Part shown: positions 43,268-52,615 of the stretch, one piece after another
Layout of the letters: the number at the start of each line of letters is the position of its first letter
Position numbering within the stretch: position 1 is the stretch's first letter
Assembly (NCBI RefSeq): GCF_001598415.1
Contig: NZ_BCYX01000001.1
Location: forward strand, 62,001 to 126,000
Origin: Sphingomonas mali NBRC 15500
GTDB lineage: Bacteria; Pseudomonadota; Alphaproteobacteria; Sphingomonadales; Sphingomonadaceae
Direction: 5' to 3'
DNA length: 64,000 nt
The notes under the pieces: model-generated
The model's database searches: none
Told to the model about the DNA's origin: nothing
Seen by the model: the letters and a program-made list of their open reading frames with translations, nothing else
Position numbers and translations under genes: made by a program

Positions 43268-45082
43268 TTAGTTGAAGGCTAGGCCCTCGAACTTGCCTGA
43301 CCGCGTCCAGTCGTCGAGATACCGGAAATAAGCGAAGGCGCCGAGCGGATAGCCGACCGCGAGCGCCGCTGCCGGGCCCGGATCCTTGCCCTCATTGTTA
43401 TAGTAACCAGGCGTGCAGTCGGGAGCGTTGCGCAACGTTCGCCCCGGTCCGGTCAGCAACAGATCGACCCAGGCCTCCTGCGCTTCCTGCGTCACCTCGA
43501 CCTCTTTGGCGCCGATCTCTTCTGCGTGGCGAACGACCGCGGCAATCGCGCGCGCGGACTCGGTCAGATTGTGCGGCACGTTGGAGATCAGGTTCGCGCC
43601 CTGTGTCGGCGTCACCACGAACATATTGGGGTAATCATGGACGTGGATGCCGTGCTTCGAGCGCATGCCTTGCGCCCAGCTGTCAGCGAGTTTCACCCCG
43701 TCACGACCGATTACGTCGAAGCCGAGCAAGCTCTGCAGATTGGTCCCGACATGGAAGCCGGAGGCATAGATGATGCAATCGACCTCGTAATGCTTGCCGG
43801 CGACGACGAAACCGGTCTCGTCGATCCGCTCGACCCCCTGCCCGTCGGTGTCGATCAGATGCGTGCCGGGCGTGTTGAACGCCTGAAGATAAGCGTCGTG
43901 GAAGCACGGACGCTTGCAGAGCTGGCGGTACCAGGCCTTCAGCTTCGCCGAGGTTTCCTTATCCTCGACGATCGCGTCGACGCGATCGCGGATTTCCTCC
44001 ATCTTCTCGAAGTCGGAATCCTCCCACACCGACATGATGTCGGCCAGGCTGCGCTTGTCCGGCGGCAGGGTCGCCACCCGGGCCTTGATCCGGCGCGACA
44101 GATCGGTCCAGCCGTCCTGGACCCAATCCTCCTCGATCATGTTACCGGGCGTCTGGTTGGCGGTAAAATTCTCCAGCCAGCGGCGTTGCCAGCCCGGCGT
44201 GGCGATGCTCGCGAACCATTCGGGGTCGATCGGTACGTTGTTGCGCACGTCGACCGAGGATGGCGTGCGCTGGACGACATAAAGCTCTTTGCACGCCCGC
44301 GCGAGATGCGGGACGGCCTGGACCGATGTCGCGCCGGTGCCGATGATCGCGACGCGCTTGTCGGCGAGGCCGGTCATCAACGCACCCTTGGCGTCGCCGC
44401 CGGTATAGTCATAATCCCACCGGCTGGTGTGGAACGACTTGCCCTTGAAGCTGGTGAGGCCAGGAATGCCCGGCAATTTGGCGACGTGAAGCGGACCGGT
44501 GCCGATGCCGACATATTTGGCGGTGAAGCGATCGTCGCGATCGGTGGTGATGACCCAGAGCGACCGCTCCCCGTCCCAGGCGATCTCGCGGATCTGGGTA
44601 TGGAACAGCGCCTTGTCGTAGAGATGATATTGACGGCCGATCCGCTGGCATTGTTCGAGGATTTCCGGTCCATGCGCGTATTTCTCGGTCGGCATGTGCC
44701 CGGTTTCTTCGAGCAGCGGGATGTAGATCATCGACGCCGTGTCGCATTGCGCTCCGGGATAGCGGTTCCAATACCAGGTGCCGCCGAAGTCGCCGCCCTT
44801 TTCGATGATGCGGAAGTCGCCGATCCCGGCCTCGGCGAGCCGCGCCCCCGTCACCAGACCGGCGAACCCGCCACCGACAAACGCGAAGGTCACGTGATCG
44901 GTGACCGGGTCGCGCTCGGTGAATGGCGTGTGCGGATCGGCGGCATAATGCGCCAGATTGCCCTCGAGGTTGAGATATTGGGCGTTGCCATCGTCGCGCA
45001 GGCGCTTGTCGCGCTCGGCGATATATTTCGCGAGCAGCGTCTTTTTGTCGATCGGCTTCTTGAGCGGGGTCTGGTCGTTCAT
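43268..45082 (-). CDS. Flavin-dependent Baeyer-Villiger-type monooxygenase
   Basis: A 604-residue class B flavoprotein monooxygenase. FAD-binding GGGFAG (70-75), the NADPH Rossmann motif GTGATSVQ, and the Baeyer-Villiger fingerprint FKGKSFHTSRW (212-222) are all present, as is the GGTWYWNRYPGAQCD block typical of cyclohexanone/phenylacetone-type enzymes. Such enzymes insert oxygen next to a ketone. ATG at 45082 is chosen over 45088 because the AGGG site is then seven bases away. No linked lactone hydrolase or alcohol dehydrogenase is seen, so the natural substrate is open. Confidence 0.93.
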   Translation of the reverse strand: MNDQTPLKKPIDKKTLLAKYIAERDKRLRDDGNAQYLNLEGNLAHYAADPHTPFTERDPVTDHVTFAFVGGGFAGLVTGARLAEAGIGDFRIIEKGGDFGGTWYWNRYPGAQCDTASMIYIPLLEETGHMPTEKYAHGPEILEQCQRIGRQYHLYDKALFHTQIREIAWDGERSLWVITTDRDDRFTAKYVGIGTGPLHVAKLPGIPGLTSFKGKSFHTSRWDYDYTGGDAKGALMTGLADKRVAIIGTGATSVQAVPHLARACKELYVVQRTPSSVDVRNNVPIDPEWFASIATPGWQRRWLENFTANQTPGNMIEEDWVQDGWTDLSRRIKARVATLPPDKRSLADIMSVWEDSDFEKMEEIRDRVDAIVEDKETSAKLKAWYRQLCKRPCFHDAYLQAFNTPGTHLIDTDGQGVERIDETGFVVAGKHYEVDCIIYASGFHVGTNLQSLLGFDVIGRDGVKLADSWAQGMRSKHGIHVHDYPNMFVVTPTQGANLISNVPHNLTESARAIAAVVRHAEEIGAKEVEVTQEAQEAWVDLLLTGPGRTLRNAPDCTPGYYNNEGKDPGPAAALAVGYPLGAFAYFRYLDDWTRSGKFEGLAFN

Positions 45083-45099
45083 GACCATACCCTATCTTT

Positions 45100-45138
45100 G
45101 AAAAACGGTCCGGCGCAAGATGCAAAGCGCCGGACCGT
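45100..45138 (-). terminator. Intrinsic terminator of the prolyl oligopeptidase gene
   Basis: A 12-bp perfect stem (ACGGTCCGGCGC/GCGCCGGACCGT, ten-base loop, 45105-45138) is followed on the minus strand by TTTTTC. It lies ten bases after the peptidase stop and just ahead of the monooxygenase gene, so the latter needs its own promoter in or after the hairpin. Confidence 0.85.
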
Positions 45139-45147
45139 GAACCTCAT

Positions 45148-47298
45148 TTAGTCGATCGGCTTCACATCGAGGCCAGTCCATCTGGCAATGAACGCCCAAT
45201 CGATCGCAGTCTCGTCGATGATCTTGTCGGTCGGCTTGCCCGACCCGTGTCCGGCACGCGTCTCGATCCTGACCAGGTGTGGCTTCGGACCTAGGTCCAT
45301 CGATTGGAGCATCGCGGTGTACTTGAAGGTATGCCCCGGCACGACGCGGTCATCGGTATCTGCCGTCGCCGCCAGGATCGCCGGATAAGGCTTGCCCGCT
45401 CGGATATTGTGATAGGGCGAATAGGCGTAGAGCGTTTTGAAATCGGCCTCCTTGGAGGGATAGCCGTAATCGTCGACCCAATAGCGTCCGGCGGTGAAGC
45501 GGTCGAACCGCAGCATGTCCATCACGCCGACCTGGGGCAAAGCGGCCGCGAACAGATCGGGCCGCTGGTTGACGACCGCACCGACCAGCAGACCGCCGTT
45601 GGAGCCGCCCTGGATCGCGAGCTGATCCTTGCCGGTATAGCCCTTGGCCTTCAGATATTCGCCCGCCGCGATGAAATCGTCGAATACGTTCTGCTTGTTG
45701 GCGAGCCGCCCGGCGTCGTGCCACGCTTTGCCATATTCGCCGCCGCCGCGGATATTGGCGACCGCGAGCACCCCACCCTGCTCGAGCCAGGCAACGCGCG
45801 TAGCCGAGAAGGCCGGGGTCATCGAGATGTTGAACCCGCCATAAGCATAGAGCAGCGTCGGCGCGGGGCCGGTCACGCCCTTTTTGCGCACGATGAACAT
45901 CGGCACCGTGGTCTTGTCCTTCGACGGATAGAAGACCTGGCTGACCTCATAACCGGCAGGATCGAACGCGACCTTGGGCTGAGCCCAGACGCTCGTCTTC
46001 CCGGTCGCGACGTCATAGCGATAGATCGTCGTCGGCGTGGTGTAGCTGGTGAAAGTGAAGAAGGTCTCGGGATTGTCGGCCTCGCCGCCGAACCCGCCCG
46101 CCGCGCCGATCCCAGGCAGCGTCACCTCGCCGTCGGGCTTGCCGTCGAGCGTGAAGCGGCGGACCTCGCTCTTCACATCGACCATATATTCGCCGATCAG
46201 CTTGCCGCCGATCAGGCTGGCGGTGTCGAGCACAGCCTTGTCCTGCGGGATGACCTCGACCTCGGGCGGGATTGCCGAGCGCGCGTAGAGATTGGTCATC
46301 ACCACCTTGTTGCGCGGCGCGTCCTTGTTGGTCAGCCAGTAGAAATTGCCGCCCTGGTTACCGATCAGCCCCCACATATTGGCCATGCCGGTGAACAATT
46401 TCCGCGGCGTCGGGTTGGGCGCTGTCAGGTCGATGACCGTCACGTCGTTGCGGTTGTCGGTCCCCTCCGTCGTATAGATGACCAGCCATTTGCCGTCGTC
46501 GGTGACGCCGGCGCCATGGCCCCATTTGGGATGATCGGGAGTCGCATAGACCAGCGCGTCCGCCGATTGCGGCGTGCCGAGCTTGTGGAAATAGACCGCC
46601 TGATTCTCATTGGTCGACTGGAACTTCTTGCCCTCTGGCGGTGCCGGGAAGCGCGAATAATAGAAGCCCGATCCGTCCTTGGCCCAGGACAGGCCGGAGA
46701 ATTTGACCCATTCGACATCGTCGTCGAGCACCTTGCCGGTGTCGACGTCGAGCACCTTGACCGTGCGCCAGTCGGTGCCGCCGTCCTGGATCGCATAGAC
46801 GAGCTTCTTGCCGTCTTCACTCGGCGCCCATTCGCCGAGCGCGGTGGCGCCGTCCTTCGACCAGCCATTGGGGTCGATCAATACCCTGCCCTGCCCGTCG
46901 ACGCCGTCACGGACGAACAGCACGGCCTGGTTCTGAAGACCGCTATTGTGCAGGTAGAAATAGCGTCCGCCCTTGCGCTCGGGCTGGCCGAACCGCTCAT
47001 AGTCGATCAGCTTCTTCAGACGCTCCTTGAACACGTCGCGGCCGGGGAGCGTCGCCAGATAGGCGTCGGTGACCTTGTTTTCGGACTCGACCCAAGTGGC
47101 GACCTTCGGATCGGTGCGGACGTCGTTTTCGAGCCAACGATAGGGGTCGGCGACCTTCACGCCGAATTGTTCGTCGACAGCGTCGCCGCGCTCGGTGGCG
47201 GGATAGGTGATGGTGGTCATATCGGTTTTCGGGGAACTCGTCTGGGCAAGAGCGGGCGCGGCAAGCGCGATCAGGGTCAGCGGCAAGATATGGCGCAT
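45148..47298 (-). CDS. Prolyl oligopeptidase (S9A), exported
   Basis: A 716-residue serine peptidase cleaving after proline in short peptides. A signal peptide (1-18) suggests a periplasmic location. The N-terminal seven-bladed propeller (DPYRWLENDV, LSWAKDGSGFYYSRFP, YVYATPDHPKWGHGAG-like VYATPDHPKWGH) gates a C-terminal alpha/beta-hydrolase domain with Ser566 in GGSNGGLLVG, the Asp in DTDDRVVPGH and the His in RAGHGSGKP. The length is normal for the family. Confidence 0.95.
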   Translation of the reverse strand: MRHILPLTLIALAAPALAQTSSPKTDMTTITYPATERGDAVDEQFGVKVADPYRWLENDVRTDPKVATWVESENKVTDAYLATLPGRDVFKERLKKLIDYERFGQPERKGGRYFYLHNSGLQNQAVLFVRDGVDGQGRVLIDPNGWSKDGATALGEWAPSEDGKKLVYAIQDGGTDWRTVKVLDVDTGKVLDDDVEWVKFSGLSWAKDGSGFYYSRFPAPPEGKKFQSTNENQAVYFHKLGTPQSADALVYATPDHPKWGHGAGVTDDGKWLVIYTTEGTDNRNDVTVIDLTAPNPTPRKLFTGMANMWGLIGNQGGNFYWLTNKDAPRNKVVMTNLYARSAIPPEVEVIPQDKAVLDTASLIGGKLIGEYMVDVKSEVRRFTLDGKPDGEVTLPGIGAAGGFGGEADNPETFFTFTSYTTPTTIYRYDVATGKTSVWAQPKVAFDPAGYEVSQVFYPSKDKTTVPMFIVRKKGVTGPAPTLLYAYGGFNISMTPAFSATRVAWLEQGGVLAVANIRGGGEYGKAWHDAGRLANKQNVFDDFIAAGEYLKAKGYTGKDQLAIQGGSNGGLLVGAVVNQRPDLFAAALPQVGVMDMLRFDRFTAGRYWVDDYGYPSKEADFKTLYAYSPYHNIRAGKPYPAILAATADTDDRVVPGHTFKYTAMLQSMDLGPKPHLVRIETRAGHGSGKPTDKIIDETAIDWAFIARWTGLDVKPID

Positions 47299-47432
47299 TC
47301 AGGGCTCCGCAAGCTAGCGTGGGGCATTCTGTGTATCAGGCGGCACACCGCGTTCAATGGCTGGAAATGGCGCCGTTTCGGACCCATAACGGCCTTTAGG
47401 TGTTGTCCGCCCTGTAACAAGGAGAAGAATAA

Positions 47433-47960
47433 ATGATCCGCTCCCTCCCGATCGCCGCGATCATATTGTCGTCGATCGCCCTTCCCGCGACGGCCCAAAC
47501 CGTGTCCGAACAACGCCGCTGGGAAGCCGCCCAGCGCCGCTATGACAATGAGACCGCGATTTACGACCGCGCACGCGCAGATTACGAAGCGGCGCAGCGG
47601 CGCGACCGCCGCTACGGCTATAATAATGGCGGCTATAACGACCCGCGCTACAACGGCCCCAATGACGGCCAATATGCGACCGATTATGACGCCTCGCGTT
47701 ATTATCGCGACGACCCGCGCTATCAGGAGCGCACGCTTAGCTCGAACGACCAGGTCTATCGTGGGTCTGACGGCCGTTATTACTGCAAGCGCTCCGACGG
47801 CACGACCGGGCTGATTATCGGCGGCGCCGCCGGCGGTATCGTCGGCAACGTCATCGATGGCGGCCGCAACCGCGTCGCCGGTACGCTGATCGGCGGCGCG
47901 CTGGGCGCGCTCCTCGGCAAGAAGGTCGACCAATCGAACAGCGAGTATCGCTGCCGCTGA
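47433..47960 (+). CDS. Glycine-zipper surface/periplasmic protein
   Basis: A 175-residue protein with a signal peptide (1-21, ending ATA). A charged helical part (EQRRWEAAQRRYDNETAIYDRARADYEAAQRR) is followed by a Tyr/Asn/Gly-rich segment, then a glycine zipper (GLIIGGAAGGIVGNVIDGG and GTLIGGALGALLG) and a Cys near the end. Glycine-zipper 2TM proteins are associated with the envelope. Function unknown. GGAG lies eight bases ahead of the ATG. Confidence 0.82.
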   Translation: MIRSLPIAAIILSSIALPATAQTVSEQRRWEAAQRRYDNETAIYDRARADYEAAQRRDRRYGYNNGGYNDPRYNGPNDGQYATDYDASRYYRDDPRYQERTLSSNDQVYRGSDGRYYCKRSDGTTGLIIGGAAGGIVGNVIDGGRNRVAGTLIGGALGALLGKKVDQSNSEYRCR

Positions 47961-48024
47961 GCCGCACGGCGTTGAGTTGACGCCGAGACGGCGCGGAATC
48001 CATTTCCGCCACGTCGGAACTAGG

Positions 48025-48056
48025 AAGGCCGCACTCCCACAAGGGGTGCGGCCTTT
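48025..48056 (+). terminator. Intrinsic terminator after the glycine-zipper gene
   Basis: A strong stem GGCCGCAC/GTGCGGCC (48027-48034 with 48046-48053) is followed by TTTCTCCTGTCC. It ends the glycine-zipper transcript 65 bases after its stop. Confidence 0.75.
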
Positions 48057-48091
48057 CTCCTGTCCTCTTCACAAGCTCTTCTCTGCCTATT

Positions 48092-48121
48092 GACAAAACA
48101 GGTCGTCCGGTCTGTTTTGTC
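48092..48121. promoter_or_regulatory. 10-bp perfect inverted repeat overlapping a TTGACA box (probable operator)
   Basis: GACAAAACAG (48092-48101) and CTGTTTTGTC (48112-48121) form a perfect palindrome with a ten-base spacer, 26 bases ahead of the DUF1579-like start. The left arm overlaps TTGACA (48090-48095), a good -35 box. Arm length and spacing are typical of TetR-family operators. No regulator gene is adjacent. Confidence 0.65.
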
Positions 48122-48147
48122 GGCGACAGGTGAGAGGAAGCGGGGAA

Positions 48148-48645
48148 ATGCCAGACACAGACGATCGGCCCGAGGAGCGCCGCGCGGGGGTCGGCGACTT
48201 CGACTTCCTTCACGGCGCGTGGCGCGTGCGGCACCGGCAGCGTCGCGAGCGGCTGGCCGGGTGCAACGAATGGATAGAGTTCGGCGGCACGATGGAAGCC
48301 GGTCCGATCCTAGGCGGCCTGGGCAATCTCGACCGCAACGTGATCGACCTACCCGACGGACGTTACGAGGCCTGCACGTTGCGGCTATTCCATCCCGACA
48401 CCCGGCAATGGTCGCTGCACTGGATCGACGGGCGCGATCCCAAGATAGATCCGCCGCTCTACGGCGCATTCAAGGATGGCCTCGGTACGTTCTTCGGCGA
48501 CGACAGTTTCCGTAGCCAGCCGATCCGGCTGCGCTTCCTCTGGGAGCGGCCGATGCCGACCACCGCGCGCTGGAACCAGGCTTTTTCGGCCGATGCCGGC
48601 ACGACCTGGGAAACCAATTGGATCATGGAGTTCAGCCGCGCATGA
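48148..48645 (+). CDS. DUF1579-like lipocalin-type protein
   Basis: A 165-residue protein, probably cytoplasmic (no leader). The opening GDFDFLHGAWRVRHR, then GCNEWIEFGGTMEAGPILGGLGNLDRN and RLFHPDTRQWSLHWIDGR are typical of DUF1579-like beta-barrel proteins, which have no settled function. ATG at 48148 sits behind GCGGGGA. The next gene starts in its last codons (ATGA overlap), so the pair is an operon behind the palindromic operator at 48092. Confidence 0.82.
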   Translation: MPDTDDRPEERRAGVGDFDFLHGAWRVRHRQRRERLAGCNEWIEFGGTMEAGPILGGLGNLDRNVIDLPDGRYEACTLRLFHPDTRQWSLHWIDGRDPKIDPPLYGAFKDGLGTFFGDDSFRSQPIRLRFLWERPMPTTARWNQAFSADAGTTWETNWIMEFSRA

Positions 48646-49454
48646 AACGCTTTCCTTTTCTGTCACTCGCCGTTGCCGGCATTGCGGCGCTCGCCACCCC
48701 AGCCCCCGGCATCGCGGCCGACGACACGGCCCTGCATCCGGTCATTGAGCTGCGCCAGTACAAGATCATGCCCGGCAAGCGCGACACGATGATCGCGCTG
48801 TTCGAGCGCGAGTTCGTCGAAAGCCAGGAAAGGCTTGGGATGCGACTGGTCGGCCAGTTCCGGGATCGCGACGATCCCAGCCGGTTCACCTGGATCCGCG
48901 CCTTCCCGTCGATGGAGGCGCGCGGCAAGGCGCTCAACGACTTCTATTTCGGGCCGGTCTGGCAGGCACATCGCGGCGAGGCCAACCCGCTGCTGGACGA
49001 CAATGACGACGTCCTGCTGCTGCGACCGGCCTGGCCCGGATCGGGATTCGGTCCGCCAAGCGGGCAACGGCCGCCACCCGGGGCCAGCGGCAAACCGGCT
49101 GGACTCATCGTGGCGACGATCGAATATCTGTGGAAGCAACCGGACGAGGGATATGCGGCCTATTTCCGCGACACACTGGCACCCGCCTATCGCGCGGCGG
49201 GCCTACCGGTACTCGCCGTTTATGGCCCCGAGACCGAGCCCAACAATTTCCCGCGCCTCTATGTGCGGCAAAACGAACGGCTGCTGGTGTGGTTTACGCG
49301 GGTTTCCAGCCCTGCCGCCTATCAGGCCGCCCAACGCAAGTTACGCGCAACGGCGGTATGGCGTGAGTCGCTTCGGCCGGCTTTAGCCAATTATCGCGAG
49401 CGCATCCCGCAAGTTCTCATGCTGTCGCCAACGCCGCGGTCGCTGCTGCGATGA
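48642..49454 (+). CDS. NIPSNAP-family protein, exported
   Basis: A 270-residue protein with a signal peptide (1-25, ending IAA). It has two NIPSNAP ferredoxin-like halves: HPVIELRQYKIMPGKRDTMIALFEREFVESQE with FTWIRAFPSMEARGKALNDFYFGPVW, then a second copy from about residue 155 (VATIEYLWKQPDEGYAAYFRDTLAPAY). The role of NIPSNAP proteins in bacteria is not established. Coupled to the DUF1579-like gene by ATGA overlap and ended by the hairpin at 49462. Confidence 0.87.
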   Translation: MKRFPFLSLAVAGIAALATPAPGIAADDTALHPVIELRQYKIMPGKRDTMIALFEREFVESQERLGMRLVGQFRDRDDPSRFTWIRAFPSMEARGKALNDFYFGPVWQAHRGEANPLLDDNDDVLLLRPAWPGSGFGPPSGQRPPPGASGKPAGLIVATIEYLWKQPDEGYAAYFRDTLAPAYRAAGLPVLAVYGPETEPNNFPRLYVRQNERLLVWFTRVSSPAAYQAAQRKLRATAVWRESLRPALANYRERIPQVLMLSPTPRSLLR

Positions 49455-49461
49455 CCCAAAC

Positions 49462-49493
49462 AAAAAAGGCCCCGCTTTCGCGAGGCCTTTTTT
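49462..49493. terminator. Bidirectional intrinsic terminator (NIPSNAP operon / rplQ)
   Basis: AAAAAAGGCC and GGCCTTTTTT flank a CG-rich stem around TTTC. With A runs on one side and T runs on the other it can stop transcription from both directions. It lies between the convergent NIPSNAP and L17 genes. Confidence 0.9.
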
Positions 49494-49510
49494 AGGTCGG
49501 TCGATGCCGA

Positions 49511-49933
49511 TCAGGCGGCGACGTCGTAGTCGTCGTCCGTCATCACCGGGCCCGAATCCTGACCCTTGGCACTCACGTCGCGATCGACGAATTCGATGAT
49601 CGCCATCGGCGAGGCGTCGGAAGCACGAATGCCGGCCTTGATCACGCGGGTATAGCCGCCGGCGCGCGAGGCGTAGCGGGGGCCGATCACGTCGAACAGT
49701 TTCACCAGCTGCGCGTCGTCGAGCAAGCGCGCATGCGCCAGACGACGGTTGGACAAGCCACCCTTCTTGGCCAGCGTCACCAGCTTCTCGACATACGGAC
49801 GAAGTTCCTTCGCCTTGGCGACGGTGGTGGTGATCTGCTCGTGCTTGATGAGAGCGGCCGCCATGTTGCGGAACAGGGCGAGACGATGCGCGGAGGTACG
49901 CTGAAGCTTACGACCGCCAACCTTATGACGCAT
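49511..49933 (-). CDS. rplQ: 50S ribosomal protein L17
   Basis: A 140-residue protein; [20 protein letters not shown] and the following core are the standard bacterial L17 sequence. An acidic tail ([10 protein letters not shown]) extends it slightly beyond the 115-130 residues common elsewhere. It is the last gene of the alpha operon, separated from rpoA by 177 bases that contain a palindromic repeat. Confidence 0.98.
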   Translation of the reverse strand: MRHKVGGRKLQRTSAHRLALFRNMAAALIKHEQITTTVAKAKELRPYVEKLVTLAKKGGLSNRRLAHARLLDDAQLVKLFDVIGPRYASRAGGYTRVIKAGIRASDASPMAIIEFVDRDVSAKGQDSGPVMTDDDYDVAA

Positions 49934-50010
49934 TTGATAGTCCTTTCAGTTCGTTAAGGGGCCGTTTCAGGTACCCCAGACCAGGTGGCGACGCGGACCA
50001 CCCCCAAATC

Positions 50011-50100
50011 GTCACCCCCGCGAAAGCGGGGGCCCATCTCCCGCCGTCGAACCCAGACCTTTTTGAAGGAGCTGGGTCCCCGCTTTCGCGGGGATGACGG
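50011..50100. repeat. Paired palindromic repeat between rpoA and rplQ
   Basis: Two facing hairpins, CCCCCGC/GCGGGGG (50015-50032) and CCCCGC/GCGGGG (50078-50093), each with a GAAAG or TTTC loop and a GTCA/TGAC edge. They form a larger inverted unit with the spacer. The loop and edges resemble the elements at 53237-53358, so this is probably one family of extragenic repeats. Confidence 0.75.
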
Positions 50101-50110
50101 CGGATGGGCG

Positions 50111-51172
50111 TCAGCCCATAATCTCCTGCTCGAGCTTCTTGGCCATCTCTTCGATATTCTCAGGCGGCCAGCCCGGGATTTCCATCCCGAGACGGAGACC
50201 CATGCTCGACAGCACTTCCTTGATCTCGTTGAGCGACTTGCGGCCGAAATTCGGCGTGCGCAGCATCTCGGCTTCGGTCTTGCCGACCAGATCGCCGATA
50301 TAGATGATGTTGTCGTTCTTGAGGCAATTCGCCGAACGCACCGACAGTTCGAGCTCGTCGACCTTCTTGAGCAGGTAACGATTGATCTGCTGGGTATCGC
50401 CCGAGACGCCGGTATCCGACGGTGCCGCGGCAACGCCGATCGGCGCCGAGCGGGTGATCGCCGAATCGTCGAAGTGAACGAACAGCGCCAGCTGGTCCTG
50501 CAGGATGCGCGCAGCGTAAGCGAGCGCGTCCTCCGGGGTCACCGTGCCGTCGGTTTCGACCGTCAGCGTCAACTTGTCGTAATCGAGTTCCTGCCCAACG
50601 CGGGTGTTCTCGACCTTGTACGACACCTGGCGCACGGGCGAGTAGAGCGCGTCGACTGGGATCAGACCGATCGGCGCATCGGCCGGACGGTTGGCGACCG
50701 CGGCGACATAGCCCTTACCGACATCGGCGGTGAGCTCCATGTTGAGCGTCGCGCCCTCGTCGAGGTGGCAGATCACCAGATCGGGGTTCATCACTTCGAT
50801 GTCGCCCGATACGGCGATGTCGCCGGCCTTGACCTCGGCCGGGCCGGTGGCCGCGAGCTGGAGACGACGCGGACCTTCGCCCTGCATCTTCAGCGCGATC
50901 TGCTTCACGTTGAGCACGATGTCGGTCACATCCTCACGGACGCCGGCAAGCGAGCTGAACTCGTGCAGCACGTTCTCGATCTTGATCGAGGTGACCGCCG
51001 CGCCCTGAAGGCTCGACAGCAACACGCGACGCAGCGCGTTGCCAAGGGTGAGACCAAAACCGCGCTCGAGCGGCTCGGCAACGAAGGTCGCCTTGCTCTT
51101 CCCGTCACCGCCCTTCTTTTCGAGCGCGTTGGGCTTCTTCAATTCCTGCCAGTTCTTTGCATTGACAGACAC
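50111..51172 (-). CDS. rpoA: DNA-directed RNA polymerase alpha subunit
   Basis: A 353-residue subunit. The N-terminal assembly domain has [28 protein letters not shown]; the C-terminal domain that contacts UP elements and activators has [22 protein letters not shown] and [18 protein letters not shown]. Length is slightly above E. coli RpoA because of a longer linker and tail, as in other sphingomonads. Confidence 0.99.
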   Translation of the reverse strand: MSVNAKNWQELKKPNALEKKGGDGKSKATFVAEPLERGFGLTLGNALRRVLLSSLQGAAVTSIKIENVLHEFSSLAGVREDVTDIVLNVKQIALKMQGEGPRRLQLAATGPAEVKAGDIAVSGDIEVMNPDLVICHLDEGATLNMELTADVGKGYVAAVANRPADAPIGLIPVDALYSPVRQVSYKVENTRVGQELDYDKLTLTVETDGTVTPEDALAYAARILQDQLALFVHFDDSAITRSAPIGVAAAPSDTGVSGDTQQINRYLLKKVDELELSVRSANCLKNDNIIYIGDLVGKTEAEMLRTPNFGRKSLNEIKEVLSSMGLRLGMEIPGWPPENIEEMAKKLEQEIMG

Positions 51173-51269
51173 GGGGGCTTCCCTCTGTTGGGCCGGGGGT
51201 GGGGGTAACCCCTGCGGCCGTGGGCGAATGCCGGCGCAGCGCGATCAACCGCGCGCCGGCCAGACGAAT

Positions 51270-51659
51270 TCAGACGCGGCGACGCTTGGACGGGCGCACG
51301 CCATTGTGCGGGATCGAGGTAACGTCGCGGATCGAGGTGATCTGGAAGCCGACCGCTTGCAGCGCACGAAGCGCCGACTCGCGACCCGAACCCGGACCCT
51401 TGACCTCTACTTCGAGCGTGCGGACGCCGTGCTCGGCGGCCTTGCGGCCAGCATCCTCGGCGGCAACCTGCGCCGCGTACGGGGTCGACTTGCGCGATCC
51501 CTTGAACCCCATCATCCCGGCGGACGACCAGCTGATCGCATTGCCCTGGGCATCGGTGATGGTGATCATGGTATTGTTGAAGCTGGCGTTCACATGGGCG
51601 ACGCCGGCGGTGATGTTCTTGCGTTCGCGCCGACGAAGGCGCTGCGGTTCACGTGCCAT
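51270..51659 (-). CDS. rpsK: 30S ribosomal protein S11
   Basis: A 129-residue protein with [23 protein letters not shown], and the C-terminal [12 protein letters not shown] shared by bacterial S11 proteins. It lies between rpsM and rpoA in the normal alpha-operon order. Confidence 0.99.
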   Translation of the reverse strand: MAREPQRLRRRERKNITAGVAHVNASFNNTMITITDAQGNAISWSSAGMMGFKGSRKSTPYAAQVAAEDAGRKAAEHGVRTLEVEVKGPGSGRESALRALQAVGFQITSIRDVTSIPHNGVRPSKRRRV

Positions 51660-51713
51660 TTTTCTATCCTAACCTTCGAAGCTGGAAGTAGCGGTGCGGA
51701 CGAGCGCGCCTGC

Positions 51714-52082
51714 TTACTTCTTCTTGCCGGCGATCGGCTTGGCCTTGCCCTTGCGAGTGCGCGCATTGGTGTGCGTGCGCTGGCCACGGACCGGCAGACC
51801 CTTGCGATGGCGCAGGCCGCGATAGCAGGCCAGATCCATCAGGCGCTTGATGTTCATCGCGGTCTCGCGACGAAGATCGCCTTCGACCATGTAGCCGGCG
51901 TCGATCGCTTCGCGGATCTGCAGGACTTCCTGGTCGGTCAGGTCCTGAACGCGGCGCTCGGGCGCGATGTTCAGCTTCGTGGTGATTTCCTTGGCCTTGG
52001 CCGGGCCAATGCCGTGGATGTACTGGAGCGCGATTACTACGCGCTTGTTGGTCGGGATGTTGACACCCGCAATACGTGCCAT
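51714..52082 (-). CDS. rpsM: 30S ribosomal protein S13
   Basis: A 122-residue protein starting [40 protein letters not shown] is the conserved C-terminal block that contacts tRNA and S19. ATG at 52082 is the normal start; an in-frame upstream ATG adds ten residues without similarity. First gene of the alpha operon, with its own promoter about 134 bases upstream. Confidence 0.98.
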   Translation of the reverse strand: MARIAGVNIPTNKRVVIALQYIHGIGPAKAKEITTKLNIAPERRVQDLTDQEVLQIREAIDAGYMVEGDLRRETAMNIKRLMDLACYRGLRHRKGLPVRGQRTHTNARTRKGKAKPIAGKKK

Positions 52083-52215
52083 GAAATTTATTCTCCTAGC
52101 TCCACGGAGCACGGCATGGCTGCCACGTACCCCATCTCATCGCGATGCCCGAAACGCACGACAGCGGCGGACGCAGGCAAGCGCCGCCGGTCAGCCGGTG
52201 TATCGGAAGGGCGTT

Positions 52216-52244
52216 CACTTAGGGTCGAGTCGCTACAGTGTCAA
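52216..52244 (-). promoter_or_regulatory. Probable sigma-70 promoter of the alpha operon (rpsM-rpsK-rpoA-rplQ)
   Basis: On the minus strand TTGACA (52239-52244) is followed after exactly 17 bases by TAAGTG (52216-52221). It lies in the 195 bases between rpsM and the small membrane-protein gene, leaving an untranslated leader of about 125 bases. It implies that the S13-L17 segment can be transcribed apart from the spc genes. Confidence 0.6.
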
Positions 52245-52277
52245 GCGCGGGTGCGGGTGGAATGCGCCAGTCGCCCA

Positions 52278-52553
52278 CTACCGGATGTCCGTGGCTGCAT
52301 AACGATCGTCATCGCCTCGTCCCCGTCCATAGCTGAGATCGCCGGTGTCGGGAAGCGTATCGGCGGGTTGGACGAACGACGCGTCGACGATCTCGGCGCC
52401 GCGATCCGCTCCGTCCGCCGATGCGGCAAGGTTGGCATAGAACGGGTTCATCTCGGCCACGGTCTGATTGCCCGCCAAGATGCCGGTTCCGACTGCGGCC
52501 AGGATGCCCAAGCCGAGCCCGAACGCCCAACGATTGCCACCATCGACGCGCAC
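52278..52553 (-). CDS. Small membrane protein of unknown function
   Basis: A 91-residue protein with one hydrophobic segment (WAFGLGLGILAAVGTGILAG, 9-28) and an acidic tail. The start is GTG at 52553, seven bases after AAGGAGG, a strong ribosome-binding site. No family recognised. It follows the SRPBCC gene by 62 bases and may be cotranscribed with it. Confidence 0.6.
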   Translation of the reverse strand: MRVDGGNRWAFGLGLGILAAVGTGILAGNQTVAEMNPFYANLAASADGADRGAEIVDASFVQPADTLPDTGDLSYGRGRGDDDRYAATDIR

Positions 52554-52615
52554 CGGCCATCCTCCTTTCCAATGCCCGCAGGCATCGAACGCGAGAAGGC
52601 AGATCGGCGTTCCCG

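Noticed and set aside
45304..47436. Open frame of 710 codons on the plus strand over the prolyl oligopeptidase gene
   Set aside because: Antisense shadow; the minus-strand protein has complete catalytic motifs, a leader and a terminator.
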